Shown: positions 28,255 through 35,803 of the stretch, one piece after another
How the letters are laid out: the number at the start of each line of letters is the position of its first letter
How positions within the stretch are numbered: the first letter of the stretch is position 1
Source of the DNA: Streptomyces sioyaensis
GTDB lineage: Bacteria > Actinomycetota > Actinomycetes > Streptomycetales > Streptomycetaceae
Direction: 5' to 3'
Length of the DNA: 64,000 nt
Assembly (NCBI RefSeq): GCF_004122735.1
Contig: NZ_SDIF01000014.1
Span: 45,666 to 109,665, forward strand
Program-made: the position numbers and the translations under genes
The notes under the pieces: model-generated
The model's input: the letters and a program-made list of their open reading frames with translations, nothing else
Told to the model about the DNA's origin: nothing
The model's database searches: none

Positions 28255-29745
28255 ATGGGCGCGCACCCCCCTCCCCCCAGCTCCACCGGAGCAGGGGGCA
28301 CCCCCACCACCACAGCGGTCCCGCCTGCCGGCGATCCCAGCGGCGGATCGACCGGGGGGCAGTCGCCGGACGGGCTGCAGGCAGGACTCAAGAACCGCCA
28401 CCTGTCGATGATCGCCATCGGCGGGGTGATCGGCGCCGGCCTGTTCGTCGGTTCCGGGGCCGGTATCGCGGCCGCGGGTCCGGGCATTCTGCTCTCCTAC
28501 GCACTGACCGGGCTGCTGGTCGTGCTGGTGATGCGGATGCTGGGCGAGATGGCCGCCGCCTCCCCCACGTCCGGCTCGTTCTCCGCTTACGCCGACCGGG
28601 CGCTGGGGCGCTGGGCCGGCTTCACCATCGGCTGGCTGTACTGGTTCTTCTGGTCGGTCGTGCTGGCCGTCGAGGCGACCGCGGCCGCCTCGATCCTCAC
28701 CGGCTGGGTCCCCGCCGTCCCCCAGTGGGCCTGGGCGCTGCTGGTGATGATCGTGCTGACCGGTACGAACCTGATCTCGGTGGGCTCGTTCGGCGAGTTC
28801 GAGTTCTGGTTCGCCGGCATCAAGGTCGTCGCGATCGTGGTCTTCATCGTGGTCGGCGCGCTGGCGATATTCGGGCTGCCGCCGGGCGACGACCCGGTCG
28901 GCGTCGCGAACCTGACCGGGCACGGCGGCTTCCTGCCGCACGGTCCCGGCGCGATCCTCTCCGGCATGCTGCTGGTGGTCTTCTCCTTCATGGGCAGCGA
29001 GATCGTCACGCTGGCGGCGAGCGAGGCGCCGAACCCGGTGCAGGCCGTCCGCAAGGCCGTCAACAGCGTCATCTGGCGGATCGCGCTGTTCTACCTCGGC
29101 TCGATCGGCGTGATCGTGACCCTGCTGCCGTGGAACGACAAGGCCGTGGCCAAGAGCCCGTACGTGGCCGTGCTGGAGTCGCTGGACATCCCGTACGCGG
29201 GCACCGTGATGGACATCGTGGTGCTGACCGCGGTGCTGTCCTGTCTGAACTCCGGGCTCTACACCGCCTCCCGGATGGCGTTCTCGCTCGGCGAGCGCGG
29301 TGACGCCCCGAAGTCGTTCGCCACCGTCAACAAGGGCGGGGTGCCGGCGGTCGCCACCTATGCGTCGGTCGCCTTCGGCTTCATCGCGACGATCTTCAGC
29401 TACACCTCGAAGGACACCGTCTTCCAGTTCCTGCTCAACTCGTCCGGCGCGGTGGCGTTGTTCGTGTGGCTGGTCATCTGCTTCTCGCAGCTGCGGATGC
29501 GCCGGACCATCGAGCGGGAGACCCCGGAGCGGCTGACGGTGCGGATGTGGCTGTACCCGTGGCTGACATACGCGACGATCGCGATGATCGTGTTCGTGGT
29601 GGGCTACATGTTCTACGACCCGGACGGGCGCAAGCAGATGGTGCTGTCGGTGATCGCGGCCGTGGTCGTGCTGGCGGTCGGGCTGCTGCTGGAGCGGCGG
29701 CGCCCGCGGGCCCGGGACGCGGCGAAGGCCGGCGACGGCGCGTAA
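28255..29745 (+). CDS. Amino acid permease (APC family), copy 1
   Basis: A 496-residue transporter of the amino acid-polyamine-organocation superfamily (GABA/aromatic permease type) with twelve predicted membrane helices. The signature of helix 1 is [15 protein letters not shown]. The first ~45 residues are Pro/Gly/Ser/Thr-rich and lie over a REP-like palindromic element. The ATG is set by AAGGA eight bases upstream; a GTG two codons earlier would sit on top of that site. Substrate not evident. It is about 60% similar by eye to the two downstream permeases and is closed by a strong terminator. Confidence 0.94.
   Translation: MGAHPPPPSSTGAGGTPTTTAVPPAGDPSGGSTGGQSPDGLQAGLKNRHLSMIAIGGVIGAGLFVGSGAGIAAAGPGILLSYALTGLLVVLVMRMLGEMAAASPTSGSFSAYADRALGRWAGFTIGWLYWFFWSVVLAVEATAAASILTGWVPAVPQWAWALLVMIVLTGTNLISVGSFGEFEFWFAGIKVVAIVVFIVVGALAIFGLPPGDDPVGVANLTGHGGFLPHGPGAILSGMLLVVFSFMGSEIVTLAASEAPNPVQAVRKAVNSVIWRIALFYLGSIGVIVTLLPWNDKAVAKSPYVAVLESLDIPYAGTVMDIVVLTAVLSCLNSGLYTASRMAFSLGERGDAPKSFATVNKGGVPAVATYASVAFGFIATIFSYTSKDTVFQFLLNSSGAVALFVWLVICFSQLRMRRTIERETPERLTVRMWLYPWLTYATIAMIVFVVGYMFYDPDGRKQMVLSVIAAVVVLAVGLLLERRRPRARDAAKAGDGA
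28266..28305. repeat. REP-like imperfect palindrome in the permease 1 N-terminus
   Basis: A GC-rich imperfect palindrome: CCCCCAGCTCC pairs with GGAGCAGGGGG across ACC. It resembles the dispersed Streptomyces palindromic element found complete in bioY (30453-30506). It encodes HPPPPSSTGAGGTP in the permease N-terminus. Confidence 0.5.
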
Positions 29746-29761
29746 CGACAACGACAGCGAC

Positions 29762-29810
29762 GAGGGCGGGAACCGCACCGAGATACCGAAATGGTGCGGT
29801 CCCCGCCCTC
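29762..29810. terminator. Terminator between permease 1 and bioY
   Basis: An 18-position stem with one mismatch (29762-29779 with 29793-29810) and a 13-base loop start 16 bases after the permease stop. It lies between convergent genes and probably serves both. Confidence 0.8.
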
Positions 29811-29898
29811 TTCGCATCGGAATACATCAGCCATCAATTGAGAAACCCCGATGGCGAGCAACCCCCTCCGCGAAAGCGGCGGCGGCTTAGCCGCAAGA

Positions 29899-30525
29899 TC
29901 AGCTCGCCAGCTTCCAGGCGGTGGGCAGCGCGCCCATCGCCAGTGCGGCCTTGAGCGCGTCACCGATCAGGAACGGGACCAGGCCGACGGCGACCGCCTG
30001 GCCGAACGGCATCCCGGTGCTCAGCGCCAGGTAGGGCACTCCGACGGCGTAGATCACGGCGGTGCCGGCGGCCATGGTGGCGGCGGTGCGCAGCACCCCG
30101 CGGTCGCCGCCGCGGCGGGCCAGCGCGCCCACGAGGCCGGCGGCGAGCAGCATGCCCATGACGTAGCCGAAGGTGGCCCCGCCGGCACCGGAGGCACCGC
30201 CGGCGAACCACGGCATCCCCGCCATCCCGGCCAGGGCGTACAGCGCCAGCGACAGCAGACCGCGGCGCGCGCCGAGCGAGGCACCGACCAGGAGGGCCGC
30301 GAAGGTCTGGCCGGTGACCGGAACCGGGGAGCCGGGGACGGGGACCGCGATCTGGGCCGCGATGCCGGTGAGCGCGGCGCCACCGAGCACCAGCGCGGCG
30401 TCCCGGACGCGGGCGCGGGAGGCGGTGGTGGCCGGCAGCAGGTCGGCGAGGACCTCCCCCAAGCTCTCGGCTTCGCTCGAGCAGGGGGTACCCCCATCGG
30501 GGGAGGTGAGGGCGGCTGTGCTCAT
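29899..30525 (-). CDS. bioY: Biotin transporter BioY (ECF S component)
   Basis: A 208-residue membrane protein with about six helices. The segments VPVPGSPVPVTGQTFAALLVGA, GARRGLLSLALYALAGMAGMPWFAGG and GYVMGMLLAA are characteristic of BioY, the biotin-binding subunit of the ECF transporter. No ATPase or transmembrane (EcfA/EcfT) genes are adjacent; BioY can act with shared components elsewhere. Codons ~7-24 (GGTPCSSEAESLGE) come from a REP-like repeat, so the native N-terminus has been extended or replaced by the element. Inverted relative to the flanking permeases. Confidence 0.94.
   Translation of the reverse strand: MSTAALTSPDGGTPCSSEAESLGEVLADLLPATTASRARVRDAALVLGGAALTGIAAQIAVPVPGSPVPVTGQTFAALLVGASLGARRGLLSLALYALAGMAGMPWFAGGASGAGGATFGYVMGMLLAAGLVGALARRGGDRGVLRTAATMAAGTAVIYAVGVPYLALSTGMPFGQAVAVGLVPFLIGDALKAALAMGALPTAWKLAS
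30453..30506. repeat. Streptomyces REP-like palindromic element inside bioY
   Basis: A GC-rich palindromic unit with arms such as CCTCCCCCAAGCTCTCGG, the centre CTTCGCTCGAGC and a GGGGGTACCCCC block. I recognise it as a common dispersed Streptomyces element. Here it lies within the first codons of bioY. Confidence 0.7.
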
Positions 30526-30849
30526 CGGGACCTCGCGGGGGGGGGAAGGAAGGGACGGGACGCGACGACGTTAGTTCAGCGGACCGCCGGCGATCATCGT
30601 GTGGCGGTGACAAAGCCGCACCGGCCCGCTTGGAGAGTTCCGATCAACCGCCGGCCTGCCCGGCCCTGTTGAGCCGCGTGGCGTCTTTGCAGGTCACGTG
30701 ATGCTCATCACGGCCGGGAAGGTGCCGCGGGGCCGGTTTTGTGGTAGCGCGCGACCTGCGGCGACACTGGGTCCGATCCGCGGCGAGCTGTGGAGTTCCC
30801 CCAAACCTGCCGGCGGCATCACCGCCCGGCCCTTGCGAGAGTACGAGCC

Positions 30850-32352
30850 ATGCACGACGTACCGACCCGCGCCGGCGAGTCTTCTCCCGGTGTCAGTTCT
30901 CCTGGCGCCGTCTCCCCCGGTGTCACCTCTCCTGGTACCGGCGCTCCCGGTGCGGTCGCCGGTGAGCAGGAGCCGTTGTCCGCGGGCCTCAAGCAGCGTC
31001 ATCTGACGATGCTGGGCCTGGGCGGGGTGATCGGCGCGGGCCTGTTCGTGGGCTCCGGGGCCGGCATCGCGGTGGCCGGGCCGGGGATCGTGCTGTCGTA
31101 TCTGATCGCGGGCGCACTGGCGATGCTGGTCATGCGGATGCTCGGCGAGATGTCGGCGGCGATGCCGGCCTCCGGGGCGTTCTCCGTGCATGCGGAGCGG
31201 GCGCTGGGCCGCTGGGCCGGTTTCAGCGTCGGCTGGCTGTACTGGTTCCTGCTGGTCGTGGTGCTGGCGGTGGAGGCCACCGGTGCGGCGCAGATCGCGA
31301 ACGGCTGGGTGCCGGCGGTGCCGCAGTGGGCCTGGGTGCTGCTCTTCATGACGGTCTTCACCGGCGCCAATCTGACCGCGGTGAAGAACTTCGGGGAGTT
31401 CGAGTTCTGGTTCGCCGCCCTGAAGGTCACCGCGATCGTGCTGTTTCTCGTGCTGAGCCTGCTGGCGATCTTCGGGGTGCTGCCGAATGCCGAGCCGGTC
31501 GGGCTGGGCAACCTCACCGGGCACGGCGGGCTGCTGCCGCACGGCTGGGCCGGGGTGGTCTCCGGGGTCCTGGCCGTGGTGTTCGCCTTCGGCGGCCTGG
31601 AGGTCGTCACCATCGCCGCGGCCGAGTCGGACGACCCGGCGCGCGCGGTGGGCCGGGCGGTGCGCAGTGCGGTGTGGCGCATCCTGTTCTTCTACGTCGG
31701 CTCGATGGTGGTCATCGTGACGCTGCTGCCGTGGTCGTCGATGGAGCCGGGCAAGAGCCCGTATGTGGCGGTGCTGGACAGCATCGGTGTGCCGGGGGCC
31801 GGCCAGATCATGAACATCGTGGTGTTCGTGGCGCTGCTCTCCGCGCTGAACGCCAATCTCTACGGCTCCTCGCGGATGGTGTTCTCGCTGGCCGAGCGGG
31901 GTGAGGCGCCGCGCGCACTGCTGAAGGTGTCGGGGTCCCCCCGTTCGAGCGGAGCCGGGAGTGCGGGAGGGGTGCCGCGCCGGGCCGTGCTGGCCTCGGT
32001 GGCCTTCGGCTTCGTCTCGGTGCTGCTGAATCTGGAATGGCCGGATTCGGTGTTCCTCTACATGCTCAACGCGGTCGGCGCGGTGCTGTTGTTCGTCTGG
32101 GCGCTGATCGCCGTCTCCCAACTGCGGCTGCGGGGGCGGATCGAGCGCGAGGCACCGGGGCAACTGGCCCTGCGGATGTGGGCCTTCCCGTATCTGACCT
32201 GGGCGGCGCTGGTGGCCATGGGGGCCGTGCTGGTGCTGATGCTGACCGATGACGCGGCCCGTCCGCAGCTGCTGTGGTCGGCCGGGGCGACCGGCGCGGT
32301 GCTGCTCGTCGCGGGCCTGCGCGCGCTCCGGGAGCGCCGCGCGGGCGGCTGA
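30850..32352 (+). CDS. Amino acid permease (APC family), copy 2
   Basis: A 500-residue APC transporter with twelve predicted helices and the helix-1 motif [15 protein letters not shown]. The N-terminal ~45 residues are low complexity (SPGVSSPGAVSPG). It is very close to copy 3 (for example [14 protein letters not shown] in both), except for an insertion of SPRSSGAGSAG after KVSG near residue 363, which copy 3 lacks. That insertion is a REP-like repeat. ATG start chosen over an upstream frame extension; only a weak GAGAG precedes it. Confidence 0.94.
   Translation: MHDVPTRAGESSPGVSSPGAVSPGVTSPGTGAPGAVAGEQEPLSAGLKQRHLTMLGLGGVIGAGLFVGSGAGIAVAGPGIVLSYLIAGALAMLVMRMLGEMSAAMPASGAFSVHAERALGRWAGFSVGWLYWFLLVVVLAVEATGAAQIANGWVPAVPQWAWVLLFMTVFTGANLTAVKNFGEFEFWFAALKVTAIVLFLVLSLLAIFGVLPNAEPVGLGNLTGHGGLLPHGWAGVVSGVLAVVFAFGGLEVVTIAAAESDDPARAVGRAVRSAVWRILFFYVGSMVVIVTLLPWSSMEPGKSPYVAVLDSIGVPGAGQIMNIVVFVALLSALNANLYGSSRMVFSLAERGEAPRALLKVSGSPRSSGAGSAGGVPRRAVLASVAFGFVSVLLNLEWPDSVFLYMLNAVGAVLLFVWALIAVSQLRLRGRIEREAPGQLALRMWAFPYLTWAALVAMGAVLVLMLTDDAARPQLLWSAGATGAVLLVAGLRALRERRAGG
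31932..31972. repeat. REP-like element inserted in frame in permease 2
   Basis: A palindromic, GC-rich stretch (CCCCCCGTTCGAGCGGAGCC then GGGAGTGCGGGAGGGG) of the same type as the bioY element. It adds 11 codons between KVSG and GVPRRAV, which are directly joined in permease 3. Confidence 0.65.
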
Positions 32353-32642
32353 AGCCCGAGACGGGGATCACACCGCGTGGTAACTGACGAGCGTTCGGAT
32401 ACCCATGGTGACGATCACGTCTGAATATCGAACATTCGCTGCACGACTGTTGCCCTGAGCGGACACCGGCACCCAGACTGAGCCCGCTTTGCCGAGGACC
32501 CCGGAGTCGTGCTGTCGGCAGGCCCATGCGACCTGCCGCCCCACCGGGGTCCAGGGGGCCGGCAGCACCGTCGCACCGCTCGCGGCCCCGGGAGAACGCA
32601 GTAACGCCTCGCTCCGCTCTCACCTACTGGGACAGGAACCAC

Positions 32643-34085
32643 ATGAATCGGACACCCTCGTCCGCCGCCGCCGCGCGCGAGCAGGCCGACGCGGTTCAGG
32701 GCGCCGGCCCCGACAGCGGCTCCACGCTGTCCAACGGCCTCAAGCAGCGCCATCTCTCGATGATCGCCCTGGGCGGGGTGATCGGCGCGGGCCTGTTCGT
32801 CGGCTCGCGCGAGGGCATCGCGGCGGCCGGCCCGTCGATCGTGCTGGCCTATGCCGTCTCCGGCGCCCTGGTCATGCTGGTCATGCGGATGCTCGGGGAG
32901 ATGGCCGCGGCCAATCCGGCCTCCGGCTCCTTCTCCGTGCACGCCGAGCGCTCCATCGGCTCCTGGGCCGGATTCACGGTGGGCTGGATGTTCACCGCGC
33001 TGCTGTGCGTGGCGGTGGCCGCCGAGGCACTGGGCGCCGCGGACGTCATGGTCCAGTGGTTCCCGGGCACCCAGCCGTGGATGTGGGTGCTGCTGTTCAT
33101 GGTGATCTTCACCGGTACGAACCTGGCCGCGGTCAGCAACTTCGGTGAGTTCGAGTTCTGGTTCGCCGCCCTGAAGGTCGCGGCGATCGGCATCTTCCTG
33201 GTCCTGGGTCTGCTGGCCATCTTCGGCGTGCTCCCCGGCACCCATGCGCCGGGCACCGCGCACCTCACCGGCGACGGCGGCTTCCTCCCCAAGGGCCTGA
33301 ACGGCCTGATGGTCGGCCTGCTGGCCTCGGTGTTCGCGTACGGCGGTCTGGAGACGGTGACCATCGCGGCCGCCGAGTCCAAGGACCCGGTGCGCGGGGT
33401 CGCGCGTGCGGTGCGGACCGCGATGTGGCGGATCGCCCTCTTCTACGTGGGCTCGATGGCCATCATCGTCACCGTCATCCCCTGGAACGACTCCTCGATC
33501 GCCAAGAGCGGCCCCTACGTCGCGGTGCTGGACTACCTCGACATCCCGGCGGCCGGCCAGATCATGAACGTGGTCATCCTGGTGGCCCTGCTGTCCGCGA
33601 TGAACGCCAACCTCTACGGCTCGTCCCGGATGGCGTTCTCGCTGACCGCCCGCGGCCAGGGCCCGGCGTTCCTGTCGAAGGTCAGCGGCGGGGTGCCGCG
33701 CCGGGCGGTGCTGATGTGCGCCGCGTTCGGTTTCGTCGCGGTGCTGCTGAGCATCCTGTGGCCCGACACGGTCTTCCAGTGGCTGCTGAACATGGTCGGT
33801 GCGGCCGTGCTGGTGGTGTGGGGCTTCATCGCCGTCGCCCAACTGCGGCTGCGGCGGGCGCTGGAGCGCGAGGCACCGGAGAAGCTCGTGGTGAAGATGT
33901 GGGCCTTCCCGGTGCTGACCTGGGTGGCGCTGGCGGGTATCGCCGCCGTGCTGCTGCTGATGCTGCGCGATGAGAACCAGCGGATCCAGCTGCTGTTCAC
34001 CGGTGGCTTCGGGATCGTGCTGGCGATCGTCGGCCTGGCCCGGCAGCGGTCGCTGGGCAGCGGCCCGGACCTGACCAAGCCGTAG
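32643..34085 (+). CDS. Amino acid permease (APC family), copy 3
   Basis: A 480-residue APC transporter with twelve predicted helices and the motif [15 protein letters not shown] in helix 1. Arg-Glu replaces the Gly-Ala of the other two copies just after this motif, near the substrate site, which may change specificity. The ATG (MNRTPSS) has AGGA six bases upstream. It is the third of three same-strand paralogues and is closed by a 17-bp-stem terminator. Confidence 0.94.
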   Translation: MNRTPSSAAAAREQADAVQGAGPDSGSTLSNGLKQRHLSMIALGGVIGAGLFVGSREGIAAAGPSIVLAYAVSGALVMLVMRMLGEMAAANPASGSFSVHAERSIGSWAGFTVGWMFTALLCVAVAAEALGAADVMVQWFPGTQPWMWVLLFMVIFTGTNLAAVSNFGEFEFWFAALKVAAIGIFLVLGLLAIFGVLPGTHAPGTAHLTGDGGFLPKGLNGLMVGLLASVFAYGGLETVTIAAAESKDPVRGVARAVRTAMWRIALFYVGSMAIIVTVIPWNDSSIAKSGPYVAVLDYLDIPAAGQIMNVVILVALLSAMNANLYGSSRMAFSLTARGQGPAFLSKVSGGVPRRAVLMCAAFGFVAVLLSILWPDTVFQWLLNMVGAAVLVVWGFIAVAQLRLRRALEREAPEKLVVKMWAFPVLTWVALAGIAAVLLLMLRDENQRIQLLFTGGFGIVLAIVGLARQRSLGSGPDLTKP

Positions 34086-34104
34086 CGCTCTCCGGATTCC
34101 CCAC

Positions 34105-34143
34105 AGGCGGGGCGGGACCTCCTTCCGAGGTCCCGCCCCGCCT
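34105..34143 (+). terminator. Terminator after permease 3
   Basis: A 17-bp perfect stem (34105-34121 with 34127-34143) and a 5-base loop lie 20 bases past the stop. Confidence 0.85.
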
Positions 34144-34206
34144 CCGTCTTCGGTACCCACCCGGTCCCGTCACCGGCCGGCGATCACTCCTGCTGATAGC
34201 GTGTTC

Positions 34207-34223
34207 TTGCACATTGTTTGCAA
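34207..34223 (+). promoter_or_regulatory. Nur box (nickel-responsive operator) of sodF
   Basis: TTGCAC, five bases (ATTGT), TTGCAA matches the Nur motif TTGCAA-N5-TTGCAA at 11 of 12 defined positions. It sits 36 bases before the sodF ATG. In S. coelicolor, Nur with nickel represses sodF at such a site (established). Confidence 0.75.
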
Positions 34224-34258
34224 CTACTGCATGTACGCAGCTTGGAGGCGGGATCGGC

Positions 34259-34900
34259 ATGGCCACCTACACACTTCCTGAACTTCCGTACGACTACGCG
34301 GCGCTGGCTCCGGTCATCAGCCCCGAGATCATCGAGCTGCACCACGACAAGCACCACGCGGCGTATGTGAAGGGCGCGAACGACACCCTGGAGCAGCTCG
34401 CCGAGGCCCGCGACAAGGAAGCGTGGGGCAGCATCAACGGCCTGGAGAAGAACCTCGCGTTCCACCTCTCCGGCCACATCCTGCACAGCATCTACTGGCA
34501 CAACATGACCGGCGACGGCGGCGGCGAGCCGCACGAGAAGGACGGCGTGGGCGAACTGGCCGACGCCCTCGCGGAGAGCTTCGGCTCGTACGCCGGCTTC
34601 AAGGCCCAGCTGACCAAGGCCGCCGCCACCACCCAGGGCTCCGGCTGGGGCGTCCTGGCCTACGAGCCGGTCGCCGGCCGGCTGATCGTGGAGCAGATCT
34701 ACGACCACCAGGGCAACGTCGGGCAGGGCTCGGTCCCGATCCTGGTCTTCGACGCCTGGGAGCACGCCTTCTACCTGCAGTACAAGAACCAGAAGGTGGA
34801 CTTCATCGAGGCCATGTGGCAGGTCGTGAACTGGCAGGACGTCGCCAAGCGGTACGCCTCCGCCAAGCAGCGCGCGCACAACCTGCTGCTGGCCCCGTAA
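34259..34900 (+). CDS. sodF: Iron superoxide dismutase SodF
   Basis: A 213-residue Fe/Mn-type superoxide dismutase that converts superoxide to oxygen and hydrogen peroxide in the cytoplasm. The four metal ligands are in place: His28 in [12 protein letters not shown], a histidine in [14 protein letters not shown], and Asp and His in [12 protein letters not shown] Nur box in the promoter argues for the Fe-containing SodF, repressed by nickel, rather than a Mn enzyme. Start MATYTLPEL with GGAGG ten bases upstream. Confidence 0.96.
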   Translation: MATYTLPELPYDYAALAPVISPEIIELHHDKHHAAYVKGANDTLEQLAEARDKEAWGSINGLEKNLAFHLSGHILHSIYWHNMTGDGGGEPHEKDGVGELADALAESFGSYAGFKAQLTKAAATTQGSGWGVLAYEPVAGRLIVEQIYDHQGNVGQGSVPILVFDAWEHAFYLQYKNQKVDFIEAMWQVVNWQDVAKRYASAKQRAHNLLLAP

Positions 34901-34974
34901 CGCCGTCACCGGCGCCACCGGTCGTCCTGCCTCGTGATCGTCTTCTCACCCTTCACCCGGCAGGCGGAATGACG

Positions 34975-35011
34975 GAGCGCCCCCGCACGTCCGATACGTG
35001 CGGGGGCGCTC
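34975..35011. terminator. Bidirectional terminator between sodF and the DsbA-like gene
   Basis: A 16-bp perfect stem (GAGCGCCCCCGCACGT at 34975-34990 with 34996-35011) and a 5-base loop lie between convergent genes. Confidence 0.85.
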
Positions 35012-35048
35012 CCATGGGCATCAGTGCCTGGACATCGGTGCCGGGACC

Positions 35049-35684
35049 TCAGTCGAAAATCGGCCCCTGGGTCCGCGTCCGCTTGATCTCGTAGAAGCCG
35101 GGGATCGAGGCGACCATCAGCGTCCCGTCCCACAGCTTGGCGGCCTCCTCGCCCTTGGGGGCGGGGGTGACGACCGGGCCGAAGAAGGCGATCTGCTCGC
35201 CGTCGTGCCCGGGGACGGCGATGACCGGCGTGCCGACCTCCTGGCCGACCAGGTCGATGCCCTCCTTGTGGGAGGCGCGCAGCTGCGCGTCGTAGGCGTC
35301 GGAGTCCGCGGCGTCGGCCAGTTCGGCGGGCAGACCGGCCTCCTGAAGGGCGTCGACGAGCGTCTCGCGGGTGCGGTCCAGACCGCGGTTGTGGAAGCGG
35401 GTGCCGAGCGCGGCGTAGAGCGGGCCGAGCACCTCGCTGCCGTGCTGCTGCTCGGCGGCGATGCACACCCGCACCGGGCCCCAGGCGGTCGCCAGCAGCT
35501 CGCGGTAGTTCTCCGGGAGCTCGTCCAGCTTGTCCTCGTTGAGCACCGCCAGGCTCATCACGTGCCAGCGCACCTCGACCGGGCGGACCTTCTCCACCTC
35601 CAGCATCCAGCGGGAGGTCATCCACGCCCAGGGGCACAGCGGATCGAACCAGAAGTCTGCGGGGGTCTTCGCGGTGTCGGACAC
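35049..35684 (-). CDS. DsbA-family oxidoreductase (Rv2466c/mycothiol-dependent type)
   Basis: A 211-residue thioredoxin-fold protein with an all-helical insertion. It starts SDTAKTPADFWFDPLCPWAWMTSRW, the signature of the actinobacterial DsbA-like subfamily that includes the M. tuberculosis mycothiol-dependent nitroreductase Rv2466c. Here the active-site motif is CPWA, so only the first cysteine is present, which suggests a monothiol mechanism with mycothiol. GTG start with GAGGAG upstream. It is divergent from pepN copy 1 and may protect against oxidants, like neighbouring sodF. Confidence 0.9.
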   Translation of the reverse strand: MSDTAKTPADFWFDPLCPWAWMTSRWMLEVEKVRPVEVRWHVMSLAVLNEDKLDELPENYRELLATAWGPVRVCIAAEQQHGSEVLGPLYAALGTRFHNRGLDRTRETLVDALQEAGLPAELADAADSDAYDAQLRASHKEGIDLVGQEVGTPVIAVPGHDGEQIAFFGPVVTPAPKGEEAAKLWDGTLMVASIPGFYEIKRTRTQGPIFD

Positions 35685-35803
35685 GGGGTCTCCTCTTGAG
35701 AGCGGTGCGGCAACGGAGCTTATATGTGCACGGTTCAACCGCCGGCCGGCGTGCCATGATTCCCCGTGTTCGATATCCGAGACGAGCATGAGGGAGTCAC
35801 GTC

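Noticed and set aside
30526..30600. Possible BioQ operator upstream of bioY (GTTAGTTCA)
   Set aside because: Only one half resembles the TGAAC-N3-GTTAC pattern; the other half does not match.
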